Shown: positions 20,911 to 32,785 of the stretch, one piece after another
Layout: every line of letters begins with the position of its first letter
Position numbering within the stretch: the first letter of the stretch is position 1
From: Stachybotrys elegans
Taxonomy: Eukaryota > Ascomycota > Sordariomycetes > Hypocreales > Stachybotryaceae
Length of the DNA stretch: 64,000 nucleotides
Reading direction: 5' to 3'
NCBI GenBank assembly: GCA_020746835.1
Contig: JAGPNK010000025.1
Coordinates: 186,001-250,000 of the forward strand
Made by a program: the position numbers and the translations under genes
Notes under the pieces: generated by a model
The model's input: only the letters and a program-made list of their open reading frames with translations
The model's database searches: none
What the model was told of the DNA's origin: nothing

Positions 20911-22798
20911 ATAATTTTGCTTACCCCTGTCACAATCCAAGATTGTAGGATCAACCCCCTGCGTCAGTCATATGTACAAGCAAATAATCTCCACCGGCCT
21001 TTCGTATTTATCGGTTGTGCAGAAGCATCCCGGCCGCTAATCATAAAGCAAGACACTGCAGCTTGCTTTCCCCTATCTTCATGCTGAGTGCCTATAGATC
21101 TTTATTGGCCTCGCGTTGATACTGATGCAAGATAGCACTACCAGGCCGTGTTGTCGAACATTGATGCATCATGACACACGGACCAGGCAGAAACCCCGGA
21201 ATTAGGAGGCGAGAATTTGCTGACGAGGCCATGAAGATGCTCTTTAGGCACCAGTGTTGTATTGCCAAGAACGGAGCACCCACTTTAATGAGGGTGAGAG
21301 GTCGCATCTGCTTACTGAGGGTGCAAAGGTGCGTCTTGGCGTACCCAACAAGGAGATCTACCAACCCACTTATATGGAAGTCGGTGACATGAATCTGCCA
21401 GCTTTTTTGCAGAGAAGAGAAGTATCTTTCCTTGAGCTAAATACAGGCCGATACAGCCACACTTAAAATTACTGCGTAGCATTAGTACCAGAGAAGCTGT
21501 TCAGAGCGCAATAACCCTTGCACCCTGGCACTGTCAACGGGATAAAAGCATCCGAGAGCCAGCCCTACCTCTCGGGAATCACGGGTGTTGAAGCCAAGCA
21601 CAATAAATCTGGGGATGCAGACAAATACTGAGCAGCTGGATGCCTTAGATTAAGCTCTCTGCCTCAAAAGAGCAAACACTGACTAGGAGAGGCTTCACCC
21701 AGTGCGTCACCGTTACCCTGGGCAAGATGTTTGCCGGAACCCAGCGCTTTTTACCAACATGATTTTCCGGGTGCTTCTCGAGCTCAAGTCCACGGAACTA
21801 CTCTGTTCTGAAAAGGCGATTGGCACCTTCGTGTTCAGCGGGGCCGCGCTTAATGCAATGCCACTGATACTCTTTTACAACACATAAAATCACCTTTCCC
21901 TTGCAGTGATAAGCTGCGCAGAGACAATCATGGAGCGTTCCAGTTTTCGATTTCACGACGGCCCCGAGTTACTAGCAAGGACTTAGAATCACAGCTCCAA
22001 TTCTCTCGGTTCGTACCGACTCCTGCAACTTTCGCAACCCGCTCACCTTAGACAGTATTCGCCACAACGTGCCCCAACGTCCAGAAAACAACGTCGCCAT
22101 CGGAAGGAGTGACAGCCAGACCGCGTCAGAGACAAACCTCGCGTCCGCATTGAACACTCATTCTTGCTTAACCTGGCAGGCTGGCCCAGGTAGCCCGTGG
22201 CCGACGTCTCTTCTACTAAATTTGGATAAGGTAAACTTGCATGCCCGGGTCGTTTCTTGGCAGTGCGAGTATCGAGTACCGAAGTTGATATTCGGCAATA
22301 TGCTCCTGGAATATGGTATGAAGTGGGGTGATGTGACAAATAGACTCAGGTCTTGCCTGTAGCAGAAAATATTCTTAGGGAAGAGGAATCTCTGGACGGA
22401 TGGTTGACAGCCTTTTCTGATGGTTAAACGGTAACGATTTCCCCTGGGTGAACTTTATCGACACATATTCTGAATAGGTGACCCTAGGTCGTCGTCAATT
22501 TTACCCCCGCGGATAACGAGCCCTAGCCACAACTTCTGCCACGAAGATTGCCATTGCCAAGAATCTGGATGCTCTGCCTCCTACGGGCGAACGGCGATGG
22601 GAGAGGCCGATGCCTCTGCCTAGCTTCTCCTATGTCAGACAAGATCAGCCGTGGGATTGCACCAAGTTTTGGGGGCTCGGTCCGCAGCTCGCCTCCGTGA
22701 ACGACATAGAAAGCGCGTAAGGATCATCCAAGGCGGCGGGCCTGGCTTAATAACACGGGCGATGCGGAAGGCCGGAGGGATACAAGGTCTCAATTGTA
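20911..22798. other. Long intergenic spacer
   Basis: About 1.9 kb has no gene I can support. Short frames exist (for example at 21092-21364 and 22069-22362) but show no domain or splice pattern. A protein-like stretch around 22550-22720 could be a last trace of a gene, but it was not identifiable. Confidence 0.4.
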
Positions 22799-23480
22799 TT
22801 AAATCTTTTCTCTAATCCCCAGTCCTCTCTTTCCATAAAGTTGCTGTCGGGCCAGAAGGAAAGCAATCCCACCTACTATGACCACTGACATATACAGGCA
22901 TGCTAATGCCCGTGTGCCAAAAGTTTGTAACATCTCTCCTCCCGATGGACTGGCAAGCAATAACGAGAAACTCACAAAGAAGTACATTGTCCCTGCTCAC
23001 GAATTAGCAATTCACGAAACTTATCAACGCTAGTAGGGCAACCAACCAAAGTATCTTCCATAGTCTTCACTCTCACATGTCTGGCCCATGCAGACTGGAG
23101 TTAATGAAATGAACGATCCACTGCCAAACCCCCAAAGCGCGGAGAATGCATACAGCGCGCCCAATGAGCTCGAACCAAGCGGAACCAATATGGCTCCAGT
23201 AAAGATCGCAGTAACCAAAATCATGGCGAGCAAGATATTAAAGTGACCAAAGTGATCACCAGCTAATCCTGGCAAAAGACGACCTGCTGTTGACATGGCG
23301 TTGGCGACAGCAACCAAGCCAAAGCCAGTATCAGAAGGAAAGTCAGAATGCACACCTGCAGTTAATTCACCATTTGTCCAGCGCCCGAGTGACGTTAAGA
23401 GCCATGATATAGCCTGGCTCAGACTCAACAGGGACAAAGTCTGGCTCATCATCATAATTCTTCCCGTGAGCTTGTAGATT
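22799..23480 (-). pseudogene. Monocarboxylate-type MFS transporter, C-terminal half only
   Basis: Two exons (23047 upward, and 22799-22992) joined across a 54-nt intron give GFGLVAVANAMSTAGRLLPG, then DHFGHFNILLAMIL, FGFGSGSFISLTPVCMGQ and YGRYFGTMYFFVSFSLLLAS. These are helices 7-12 of the MCT-like major facilitator family, including the loop motif before helix 11. The N-terminal half (helices 1-6) is absent. Homology fades at about 23310, after a candidate splice acceptor. A SINE-like repeat starts 41 bp beyond the last open codon (23521). The remaining C-terminal half cannot make a transporter by itself. Confidence 0.8.
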
Positions 23481-23520
23481 TGGATGCTTTGGCATTTTAG
23501 TCGGCCTTCAATCTCCGATA

Positions 23521-23640
23521 TAGTTTCTTGTTCATGTGCCCTAATGGGACACAGAGCAGCGACTTCAAGGAGGCCCCTTCAACCATAGAGGCAATATCAG
23601 CTCAATGCATAACAATTGTTAAGAAAACACACTAGTTTGA
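23521..23640 (+). repeat. SINE-like repeat, copy D
   Basis: TTTCTTGTTCATGTGCCCTA, TGGGACACAGAGCAGCGACTT, CAAGGAGGCCCC, ATAGAGGCAATATCAGCTCA and AATTGTTAAGAAAA follow the family consensus nearly to its 3' end. It lies between the broken 5' end of the MCT transporter fragment and the 3' end of the methyltransferase gene. Confidence 0.8.
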
Positions 23641-23753
23641 GATCAGATACAACAATATAATGAGCATCATATTCTCCGTTGCCATTTTGAAGAAGCAAGC
23701 CTACATTCCCAATGCAAACGGACAAAGGTCTGGTTTCTTTCTCAAATCTTTCA

Positions 23754-24734
23754 TCATATGTCTTGTGGCTTGCGGCCATAAGCATAGATCATAGCATATG
23801 TTGCCCCGTCATTGGTAAGCTCGTCCCTTAGCCGTTCAATCAACCTATCCGTAACTAACTCCGGCAAGTCCGCTTTGAAATCTATCCGTGATACCGTGTT
23901 AGTGGTGAGTTGATGAGGCCTGGTACAAGGGGTCAAACACCACACTCACATTGGGCTGCTCCTAGAAGCGCTTGCCACGCTTCGACCGTTACCTCGACGC
24001 CTTTCCGGCCCATTACAGGGTCATTGCAGTGTGGGCCAAGTCGGATTTCATGACGTTCCTGACGTACATCCTCAAATCCTTCCTTCTTGAGCCAGTCGCC
24101 CAAATGCTGAGCAAAGTCATCGGAGCCGCAGACCGCCCTGAAGACAGCGCGGACCACCATCCATGCGTCAAGCATCGCTTGTCCGGCAGAAATCGGCTCT
24201 GACACGTCGAGCTCGCCGAGTTGGATAAACCCTCCCGGCCTGACTAGCGACGCCAGGAAGCCGACTGTATCCTGGATCAAAACAGACCTGGCAACGCCCA
24301 GAAGTGCAAGACGCTGGTGTACCAAATCGTACTGTCCGTGAAGTTCTGCTGGCCACTCTTCTGCCAGGTTGTGAAGTGCCAATGTCATATGTGGTGGCAA
24401 TGAAGGGGGAAAGAAAGCAGGCATGATGTCGAACCCATCCAAGGAATATGGCTCGGTCAACAAGGGCGCCATGGAGCGAAGGAACAGGCCTATCCCATCT
24501 TGATCAGCGTCCGTCAACCGGAAACACAAAGGGATGGTGCGTGTATCAACCATCTGCTGTTCCTGAGTCAAGGATTTTCAGCCCCGGTTTTGAGAGATCA
24601 ATAGGAGCTAATATTCTCTTATTATTCATGGAGTAAGAAATAACTTCATCCTGGGCAGTGAGCCTCTTCACTTCGTTGTTAGGCTCTGGCAGAATGTATC
24701 CAGCTTCTGTCTCGGCATTCGATGATTGCGCCAT
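23754..24734 (-). CDS. SAM-dependent methyltransferase (LaeA/UMTA-like)
   Basis: Exons 24551-24734, 23950-24489 and 23754-23881 give 283 residues. Residues 8-20 (ETEAGYILPEPNN) and ERLTAQ-like DEVIS match the start of fungal class I methyltransferases. Motif I is ILDSGTADG. Next come an acidic FDIMPAFFPP segment and YDLVHQRLALLGV, the family's post-I/III motif, then LVRPGGFIQLGELD and the final strand YAMIYAYGRKP. The first intron has a GTTGAT donor and both introns preserve phase. Relatives include the global regulator LaeA and metabolite methyltransferases; which applies cannot be told. The C-terminal strand is intact, so the gene is probably functional. It is flanked on the 3' side by repeat copy D. 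Confidence 0.8.
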
Positions 24735-24916
24735 GCTCTTCGACGCAAGGTAGAGTAGAGCAAGGAAGCAACAGTTTACGAGTCAATCTCTGGCAGTTTG
24801 CTGATCGGTAAGGTCGAAGATGGTTACAAAAATGAATAGCACAAAGATGGGTTGCGACGTGTGGCAACTATATAGATGCTGGGGGATGAATCTGCGCAGG
24901 GACCGGAACTCAGCTA

Positions 24917-25321
24917 TTAATGGAAGTGCAGAAACCCGGTGCTCGAGAACTCTAGGCCTTGCACGCTTCCCTGGATAGGACGAGGCTCGAATTGCGGCCC
25001 AGAATGCAACGTTGACTGTGGTACAACGAAATGTTGCATCTGCCGCTGACTGATTTGCTTTTTGTGTTGGTCAGTGACAAAAAATACATAATCATCGATG
25101 CAAAAAGCTTGTTGGTTGTAGCTGCGCTCTTCACACCCACCCATTTGAACCAATAAGCCTCCAAGACAGCATTCTTTCCCATTATTGAGCTCGGCTAGGG
25201 CTTGGAACTTTTGAGTGTTGGCGCCATCCTCCACCTTCGACCCCTGTATGAACAATGTCTTTACCTCCGAGAATTCCACCGGGTGCATCACTGCAACCAC
25301 ACATTTCTTGCCAAGCTCCAC
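24917..25321 (-). pseudogene. Unidentified coding fragment ending at a SINE-like repeat
   Basis: The frame gives 134 residues (MELGKKCVVAVMHPVEFSEV...). The first 90 residues look like real protein, with strand-like hydrophobic alternation and several Cys, but I cannot name the family. Its 5' end coincides with the 3' boundary of repeat copy E at 25322, so the N-terminal part of a longer protein may have been replaced by the repeat. It could also be fortuitous. Confidence 0.3.
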
Positions 25322-25413
25322 CTATTGACTGGATCTCGTCATCATCAGAGAGGCCTCCTCGACCTCGCTGGTCTGTATCTCGTTGGGGCATACGAACAGG
25401 AAATCCCACATAG
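25322..25413 (-). repeat. SINE-like repeat, copy E (3' truncated)
   Basis: Read on the minus strand: TGTGGGATTTCCTGTTCGTA, TGCCCCAACGAGATACAGACC, AGCGAGGTCGAGGAGGC and a diverged tail to GTCAATAGG. It separates the unidentified fragment on its left from the monooxygenase C-terminal fragment on its right. It lies in opposite orientation to copy F at 39.8 kb. Confidence 0.75.
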
Positions 25414-25479
25414 AGGTAACCATTTTTAAATAAACTGCTTTCAATGCTGAACGACACAGTAGCTATTCCTCCTCTAGCC

Positions 25480-25902
25480 TAACACTCATGGCTATTCTCA
25501 ATGGGAGGATAAAGCAACACCAACTTACGCCAACGGTCAAGTCTGTGCAGTTGGTGACGCCGCCCATGCCATGTCTCCTTGGCATGGTTCGGGCGCAGCC
25601 ATGGCCTTTGAGGATGCCGTCATCCTGCAGGAGCTCCTAGCACATTTAGCATCGCGAGCGGACATTTCCGCCGCGTTCAAGGCTTATGACAGTCTCAGGC
25701 GGCCGCGCTGCCAGAAAATTATCGAGCCCAGCCGCGAGACAGGTACGATTTTTGTGGACATGATGCCAGGGCAAGTCTAGATCTGCGAAAGGTAGGGGGG
25801 CTGTGGGTGCACCAATTGGACCATATCCTTGGCTTGGATCCTAGTGCCCATAAAGTAAAGGCATTGCATGAATTTCAGATGTTAAGACCAGCCGAGTCGT
25901 GA
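25480..25902 (+). pseudogene. FAD-dependent monooxygenase, C-terminal fragment
   Basis: The open frame reads YANGQVCAVGDAAHAMSPWH, GSGAAMAFEDAVILQELLAH, then FKAYDSLRRPRCQKIIEPSR. This is the GD motif and following helix of salicylate-hydroxylase-type flavoprotein monooxygenases, which binds the FAD ribityl chain. Near 25773 a one-base shift moves the frame, after which LDLRKVGGLWVHQLDHILGL continues the family's C-terminal helix to a TGA near 25902. The N-terminal FAD-binding domain is absent. Sequence starts about 70 bp after repeat copy E. These enzymes hydroxylate aromatic or polyketide substrates with NAD(P)H and O2; this piece is inactive. Confidence 0.82.
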
Positions 25903-26836
25903 TAGACTCAGCTGGCTTGGTCTTGGAAAATTCATACATGTTTACTGCTAGTTTTCGTATCCCAAACCTCCATGAAATAGCCAATACTTGCGTATCTTGG
26001 TCAAAGTTTATCACAATGCTTCAGTTCTACCGCTCCTCATAAGAGTGGCATTGCTGCGCCGTGTTGGCTGCAGCACACCCCATGGGCAACCAATCATGGA
26101 GTTCGTTCAGGCTCGGCAAAAGGACTGCTCCAGCACGAAAGTAACCCTTGCGGTGTGGGCGACAAGATAACACTGAAGGTATGCGTTGAGCCATGAACAT
26201 TGGTATACACTCCTACTGGGGAATTCGGCGAGTCGATCGTTGGGGGCTGTTGGGCTTACCCAGCTTGCGCTTTTCTGACGGCAGGTGATTGTGACAAGCG
26301 AGAGGGAACAGGATCTTGGCATATTGAGCTGGAACTTTTGAATTCGCTACCGTTAGTGTGGTTGCAGTAGCATCTAAGCTTATCAGCTGTAGCCAACAGC
26401 CAACGGCCAAAACCTCACTTTCTTTTTAGCAGCAAGTAAAATTGGCGTTAGGTTGGGAATGCGGTTGAAATAAAGTGTGGCTGAATAAAGAAAATAACTG
26501 TATTACCTCGCCCCTATGCACCTTACGATTGTCCAGATTACTGCTAGGCCGAGGGCGAGTCTCGCTAACCCGGGTCCATTTGCGCCCCAATCCTTGGTAT
26601 GCAGCTGAAGGCAGAAGCCATATGGAGGAATTAAACTAACAGCTGGCTTTACCCATGTCTTCAATCCTCGGCTTATTGCCATCGCTGCAGCTTTTGAACT
26701 ACCCCATAGTAGTGCTTCCGGAATTAGGCAATATCATAGGATCTGTGCGGATCACTAAATGAACTTGATTATTTATGTGACTGATCGCTAGAACTTCTAC
26801 AATTAACGCTTTGATCTACACAATTTGATAGCTAAC
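25903..26836. other. Intergenic spacer
   Basis: No gene or known repeat is seen. It lies between the monooxygenase fragment and the 3' end of the Zn2Cys6 regulator. Confidence 0.45.
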
Positions 26837-29082
26837 TCATTCAGCACACCAGCTCAAATCCATACTATTAGCCATTGAATCGAAGAGGGCTTCCACCTCC
26901 CGATCCCAATACGGTGCTGTTGCCGGTGTCTCGCATAGAAACCCGTTGTCTCTGGCGTCGCCAAGGATGAGGGCAAACACGCGTGACAGGAGCGATTTTT
27001 GATCCAGGGCGAGATGTACTAGCACGCCTGCGCTTGTGAGATCAAATATTTGCATCGCCAAGGATAGCAACCGGGAGAGCAGCGAGGAAGTCGCCTGTCG
27101 CTGAGGAAATGTCACCAGGTCTGCGCTGTTGTGGCAGAGGGCCAAGATCTTCAAGTTTTCGTCGATAATATTGCCCTTATAGCACAGGACGAGAAAGATG
27201 GTCGCGAAGCTGTACGAGATCCACGTCGAGTCTACCGAGTACTTGATACGGTTGATGGCTTCCATGTCTGGGGTGTATCTACCCTGGGGAAAGGAATCGA
27301 TGGCGGTGTAATTCCCCCACAGCTGATGTCTAGACTGCTCGGAGAGTGCGAAAATGGTCAAGGCAGCTGTGTGCAAACTGACCTCGAGCGCTTCGAGGAC
27401 GTGGATGGATATCTGGCTTGGGCCCCCCGACGGCCGTAGGAGTGGCGAAAGGCAGGCGCTGTTGATGGAAAGACGATAGGACCGCAGAGTCGTGAACGGC
27501 ATCTGGTAGTGCTGGATCTGCTCACCGATGACAGGGTTCCAGGTCGCCTCCCATCTGTCCAGCTCTAGATTAACTTGCCGCAAGCAGGCGGCATCTAAAG
27601 AGCGTGCGCTGGGGCTTCCACTGCTCTTTACGGCCCGTTTAAGAATAGAAACAAGTTCGCAAGTCGCCGGACTCCTCGTGTCGTCAGGGTGGGTGGCGCT
27701 GGGGTGCGACTTGAAGCAGTCAGCCACGGCCACCACCGGATCTGGGTTCAACGTCGCTGGGAGGCCGCTCAAGAGCGTCAAGGCAGCGTCGCAAGTGAGC
27801 AGGTTAATCCACACACGCAGCCGGCCAACATCCTCCAGCGTCGGCGTTTCACTACTGTTGGTCTTGAAGGGGAGCACCGCATCTTGGTGTAACCCGAGAA
27901 ACAGGGCGTACCGAATGGCCAGACCCAGCATGCTCCATGCTGAGATGGCGTTGTATCTAGTAGATCGCGCCGAGCTGCCAATATTGTCGACGGGCATCCA
28001 CTGTATGTACAGCAGTATTGCGCGGATGTGGTCTAGGGTTACGTCGGCCATGTTGGGCCTCAGGAGGAGGCGGCTTAGCGAGTGATCCAGGAGCGAGATG
28101 AGAGCCATGTACCGACGGTGCGCCTCGGGTATGGCCGTACTAGTGAAGCGATATCCAACGCAGCAAACGGAAATGAACAGCGCCGGGCAGGCCCGCCGGA
28201 TGGTAGCCGCCGAGGTCTGGGTTCGGGGGCAGAGCACGGGTGCCCATCTGTGGCAGTGGTGAAAGAAGGTGTCAAAGGCTTCTTGGGCCTGCTCCATCGT
28301 CATAACGCCACAGATTATGGGGTCCAACGCCTCGATCTCCTTACTGAGGTCGCCGACGTCGTGGCGGAGCATGGACAAGGGTGTGCCAAAGTCGACGGCG
28401 GCCTGAGCATCGCTCCGGCGTCCTGGACTATGATCCTGGGATGCATAGACTTGGGGCTGGTGGGTTCTTGATCGCTTGGAAACGGGGGATGTTTCCGCTA
28501 CGCCGACCTCGTCGCGCCCTCTCCGAGTACCGCGCATCGACGGCGGCGGTGGCGGATTTGCGACGTGTAGTCCATCGACGCTCGATCCTGGCGGCCTGCT
28601 CAGAGCCGCGGCGGCGCTGAGGTTGCTCACCGTGGCCTCCAACTGGCTAATGCGGCTGGCCTGCTCATTGATCTGCTTCTGCAGCCGATCAACCTTGTGG
28701 GCGGTGCGATTGGCGGCATCCACGTCGTCGGACCCCTGCTCGGCGGCGCTGGTGGTGAAGGAACACTGGACGGCCGACCGAACGCATCGCCAGCAGGGCT
28801 GCCGGGCTTGATGCTCTGATGCCGAGGGGCCGACGCTGCTACCCCCGCCAGGTCCTGAGCACTTTTGCTTGCGAGCGCGACATTGGAAACACGCTGTGCC
28901 AGAGGGGCTCGTCAGCGGATCCCTCAGCGATAGGAGGACGACGTACCTTTGGAGATGCGATGAATCCTGCTGTTAGCTGGCGGCAGTCCGCCGGCGTCGG
29001 CCTCGATCGTCTCGTCAGCCGGGAGGTCGTCGTTAAACTCGGCACGCAACCGATGGTGGTCCATGGCTTCCTGGCCACCCAT
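26837..29082 (-). CDS. Zn(II)2Cys6 transcription factor with fungal-specific middle homology region
   Basis: Exons 28947-29082 and 26837-28893 give 730 residues. The start MGGQEAMDHHRLRAEFNDDL is followed, across a 53-nt intron, by SKACFQCRARKQKCSGPG, a normal CxxCx6C half-cluster. A long glycine/serine loop leads to the second half QPCWRCVRSAVQC. A leucine-heptad linker (VDRLQKQINEQASRISQLEA) follows for dimerisation, then a proline-rich hinge with SKRSR. The fungal_trans domain runs from about residue 200 to 500, including the RYNAISAWSMLGLAIRYALF helix. Such proteins bind CGG repeats. The gene is divergent from the transporter at 29295, with only 212 bp between start codons, so it probably controls that gene and the catabolic genes beyond. 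The zinc-finger loop of about 21 residues is longer than usual. Confidence 0.9.
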
Positions 29083-29173
29083 CGCTCGGCTGGCGGGCGG
29101 GCGGGCTCAGTCTTATCAGTCGAGGCGGATGCGGTCAACAGCGCTACTGCTATCAAGGCCCACCGCTGGTGGT

Positions 29174-29188
29174 CGGATTCATGTGCCG
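29174..29188. promoter_or_regulatory. Candidate Zn2Cys6 binding site, CGG-N9-CCG
   Basis: TCGG and CCGA form an inverted pair separated so that CGG and CCG are nine bases apart, in the middle of the 212-bp divergent promoter between the regulator and the ACS transporter. Zn2Cys6 dimers with a coiled-coil linker commonly bind such everted or inverted CGG pairs. This is predicted from sequence only. Confidence 0.35.
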
Positions 29189-29294
29189 ACAAAACCGACG
29201 TTGATAACGGAGATGTGACACAAAGTACTTGAACCACGGGGCTGGTACACGATGATGCAGGTTACCGGCACTCCAAGCACGTACAGTCTGCACC

Positions 29295-31054
29295 ATGCCT
29301 TCGACAACGTCCATCTCGTCCGCCGAGGCGCCCAAGGCCGCGTCTGAAAGCCCCATGGGCCAAGGCAAGGATGTCGAGAAGCAGACGGGCACCATCGTCA
29401 GCGTTGGGGCCCCCGTCGTGACCGATGCCGTGCACGCCGCCGAGTATGAGGAGTACCTCCGTCTGAGAGAGCACTTCACGGCCAACCCCAAGGCGCACCG
29501 GAGCATGATGCTACGCCTCGATGCCCGCATCCTGCCATTCTTGTTCATGTACTACCTGCTCAACTCGATTGATCGGTCCAACGCTGGCAACGTCAAGATC
29601 TACACTTTCATGCAAGACACCAACATGACCAACACCCAATTCAACCTGGCCCTGACGTGGTTCATCATCATGTACGCCATGTTTGAGGCGCCGTCCAAGT
29701 GAGGACTCTGACGATGATTTCTTTCTCCGGCTTTGCTGATAACAAATAGTATGATGCTGCGTCGTATTGGTCCCCGTATCTGGCTGTCGTCCCTCGTCAT
29801 CTGCTGGGGTTTCGTCACTCTTGGCGGTGCCTGGGTCAAGAGCTACCATGACTTTGTCGCCTGCCGCGTGTTGCTCGGCTTGTTCGAGGCGGGCATGTAT
29901 CAAGGCTGCTTCTACACCATCAGCTGCTGGTACCTACCGGGCGAGCTGCAGTCGCGCTGCGCATGGTGGTACTCGGCAACTCTGCTGTCCGGTGCTTTCG
30001 GCGGTCTGCTGGCGTATGCCGTTGGCCCGCTTCAGGACCATCACGGCCTGAGACAGTGGCAGTGGCTCTTCATCATCGAGGGTACGCATTGTCGTGGCTA
30101 ACCGGTGGACGGGCCCATGCTAACCCTTTCGTCTAGGGATTATTACCGTTTTCATTGGTAGCCTCGGTCTCCTACTGTGCGTCGATTTCCCAGAGAATTG
30201 GAGCTCCCGATGGTTCAGCGCAGACGAGATGAAGTACCTGAAGCTGCGTGTCAAGTACCGCGACGGCCCCGTGCCCCCTGACATGACATTCCGCTGGAGC
30301 ATCTTCTTCGAGGCCGTCAAGGACTGGAAAACGTACCTCGTCGCCTCGCTTCTGGCCTTTGGCGGCTCCGTGCCCACATACTCGGTCAACTACACCTTGG
30401 CAACGGTAGGCATCTCTAAAAGTGCTCTCAGTAAATCCCCCGCTAATATTGTCATAGATGGTCAAGGGTCTCGGCTATTCCTCCATCCAGGCCCAGGCCA
30501 TGACCTCGCCGCCCTACGTGTTTGCCTTCTTCTGCGTTGTTGCCATTGCATTCTACTCTGACCGATACCAATGCCGAGCCCGGTCGTTGCTCATCAGCTA
30601 CACAGTCGGCACCATTGGTATCGCCATCCTGTGGCCCTCGCTACACTACCCCCATCTTTCCAAGCTCAGCTACTTTGCTCTGTTCCTCGTCATCGCTGGC
30701 TACAACATGCAGGGCCCGGCCGTCGGCTCATGGCTCGGCACCAACGTGCGCAACCCGGCCAAGCGCGCCGCCGCCATGGGTTGGATGTCGACATGGGGCC
30801 AGCTCTTCGGCGGCTGCATCGGTGTTAACATCTTCGTCGGCCACGAGGCCCCCACCTACCGCTCCGGCTTCATCACCATCGTCGTCCTCGTGGCCTTTGG
30901 TGGCTACGGTGCCTGCATCGCCAACTGGTACCTGCTCCGCCGCGCCAACCTTGCAAAGGACCGCATCCCTCCCGAGGAGCTGGAGGGGAAGTACACCGAG
31001 AAGCAGCTGGCCGAGATGGGCGAGTACTCGCCATACTTCAGATACGTTCTGTAA
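29295..31054 (+). CDS. MFS transporter, anion:cation symporter family (Dal5/Tna1-like)
   Basis: Exons 29295-29698, 29750-30081, 30137-30405 and 30458-31054 give 533 residues. After a hydrophilic N-terminus, LDARILPFLFMYYLLNSIDR and SNAGN mark helix 1 and the family's D-R-x-N-x-G-N motif. Later motifs are EAPSNMMLRRIGPRIWLSSL, RVLLGLFEAGMYQGCFYTIS, the central loop with FRWSIFFEAVKDWKTYL, and the C-terminal GPAVGSWLGTNVRNPAKRAA. Twelve helices can be placed. The ACS family in fungi takes up allantoate, nicotinate, pantothenate, tartrate and other carboxylates. Divergence from a regulator and proximity to an aldolase and dioxygenase suggest uptake of the cluster's substrate, an organic acid. 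All introns are 51-55 nt and in phase; no damage is seen. Confidence 0.9.
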
Positions 31055-31438
31055 GATGTGTCTGATGGGCTGAAATCTGGACACATTTCGAAGGGGGACT
31101 TATGGGCAAGTGGACATGGCAGCTGTCAAAGGATTGGAAATTTATCTTCTCGGGCCGGCACTTTCTGCTTTCTTAGTAGTCAGATAATTCAATCTCAAAT
31201 ACATTGTTGAACCTCTTGTTTGTTTCATCACGTCTCAGTCGGTCCATGACCACCAAGATCTGATTTAAGAAGCGATCACAGTGTCTCAACAATCACATCG
31301 GACTAGTTGAGCCCATGAATAATTAAAAGTAGTTCAGCCTCTTTAGAATTGCTGCACTATCAAGAAGAACTTTCCAATATGCACTACATGACATCTCGTG
31401 CCCTGCAAAGCCTTGTGCTATAAGATTTGATCTGAATG

Positions 31439-32785
31439 CTACGCTGTTCTACAGTACTCTGCCTCCAGTTCAATCATGTCTTTGAATTGCAGCATCAACT
31501 GTTCTCCTTCAGCTTCTCCCAGTCTCAACAACGGACGCCTGGGGTCCTGTCCGTATCCATGCAACTTGTGCAAGACATATTCTGCGGGCGTCAGTAAGCC
31601 AACTACAACGTTTATGGAGCGAATGCTACTTACTCATACCCCTTACACCTGCAGGCACAGCCGCCACATCGGCATTAGAGAGGATGGATTGGATCCTCTC
31701 CGCCTCGCGCGTCTCGTCTGCCGTAAGATCAGGCTTGTTGAGAAGTGCCCACAGCCGCATGGAGGCAGCAGGGGCAAAGTTCGGGATGCCACTGACGGTG
31801 CCATGGCCGCCGCACTTCATCCACGGCGTCAGATCGGAAATGAGCCCGTCCAAGAGAAGGAAGGGATACGGCCGGCATGAATTGACTGATGGTTCGCCAT
31901 TGATGAAGGACGAGAGGCGAACCAGCTTTCCAATGCTCCCGCCACAACTAGTCGTCGTATTAGAGGTCATGAGGGAACATGGATATCCAATCCGTCACTC
32001 ACGTGAGTTTAACGCCGCACAGATTGGGTGCCCGGCGTATGACCGCCTTGATAATTGCCGATGACATGTCCAGACCACCTGCATTCGCTGGGAAGTTGTA
32101 TAGGAAGAGGGGGATCTGGCGATGTGAGCAACGTCCTTTCATCTGAATCAGGTGGCAGGACGGACCGGCGATTCACTGCATATATCAACGTAATACTGAA
32201 CGATCTGCTCGTGGTCGGTGCTCAGGCTGGCAGCGTAGTAGGCAGGGAGAATGACTAGACCTGCATCTCTGTGCATTGCAAGTTAGGTCAGGCATTGCGA
32301 GAGAGAACAATCAGAAGACTTACGCCCCGGCATCGGCAGCTGCACGTGCGAGTCTAATTGTCTCTCTGGTGCTAGAACCACCCACGCCTGCCACGATGGG
32401 CATGTCCGTCATTCCGGCATCGTCAAGCGTGCGTCTGATGAACCTGATGAGAGTTATCCGTTCCTCTGGAGACTATGGCTCTTTATGATTAGGAAAAAGC
32501 ACCCAAAGGAAGAGTAGTCCCTACCAAGTGCACCGCCTCGCCAAGCGACCCCGCGCATACAGGATCTAGACAAGTCAGTACAGGGTACATTGGCGGTATC
32601 GGGAACTCACTGATCCCTCTCTTGGCGAGGTCTTGTACAGCCTTGTTAGTCGGGCTTCATACTGGGAGGGGTAGCAATGGCTGACTGAGTAAATGCTTCT
32701 CATACGACTTGTAGTCGATTTCTTGGTTCTCGGTGAAAAAGGTCGGCAAGGGTCCGTAGGCCCCCGGCTTCAAAATCCGGCCCAT
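31439..32785 (-). CDS. DHDPS/NAL-superfamily class I aldolase (4-hydroxy-2-oxoglutarate aldolase-like)
   Basis: Eight exons (32686-32785, 32611-32631, 32565-32525, 32472-32324, 32268-32166, 32115-32003, 31947-31634, 31581-31439) join in phase to 327 residues. The chain reads GAYGPLPTFFTENQEIDYKS, then NLAKRGINPVCAGSLGEAVH, LSPEERITLIRFIRRTLDDA, VAGVGGSSTRETI, ILPAYY, and LFLYNFPANAGG with the catalytic tyrosine. The Schiff-base lysine is in CGVKLT. Exon 2 is only 21 nt long. Fungal members act as pyruvate-dependent aldolases or dehydratases on sugar-acid and hydroxy-keto acid substrates. They do not work in lysine synthesis, which runs through aminoadipate in fungi. Placed between a carboxylate transporter and DUF3830/TauD genes, a role in catabolism of an organic acid is likely. 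Confidence 0.88.

Noticed and set aside
28839..29237. Minus-strand frame suggesting the regulator's zinc finger is out of frame
   Set aside because: The longest open frame there reads the wrong phase. With the 53-nt intron 28894-28946 the finger CFQCRARKQKC joins the downstream frame perfectly, so the regulator is intact.
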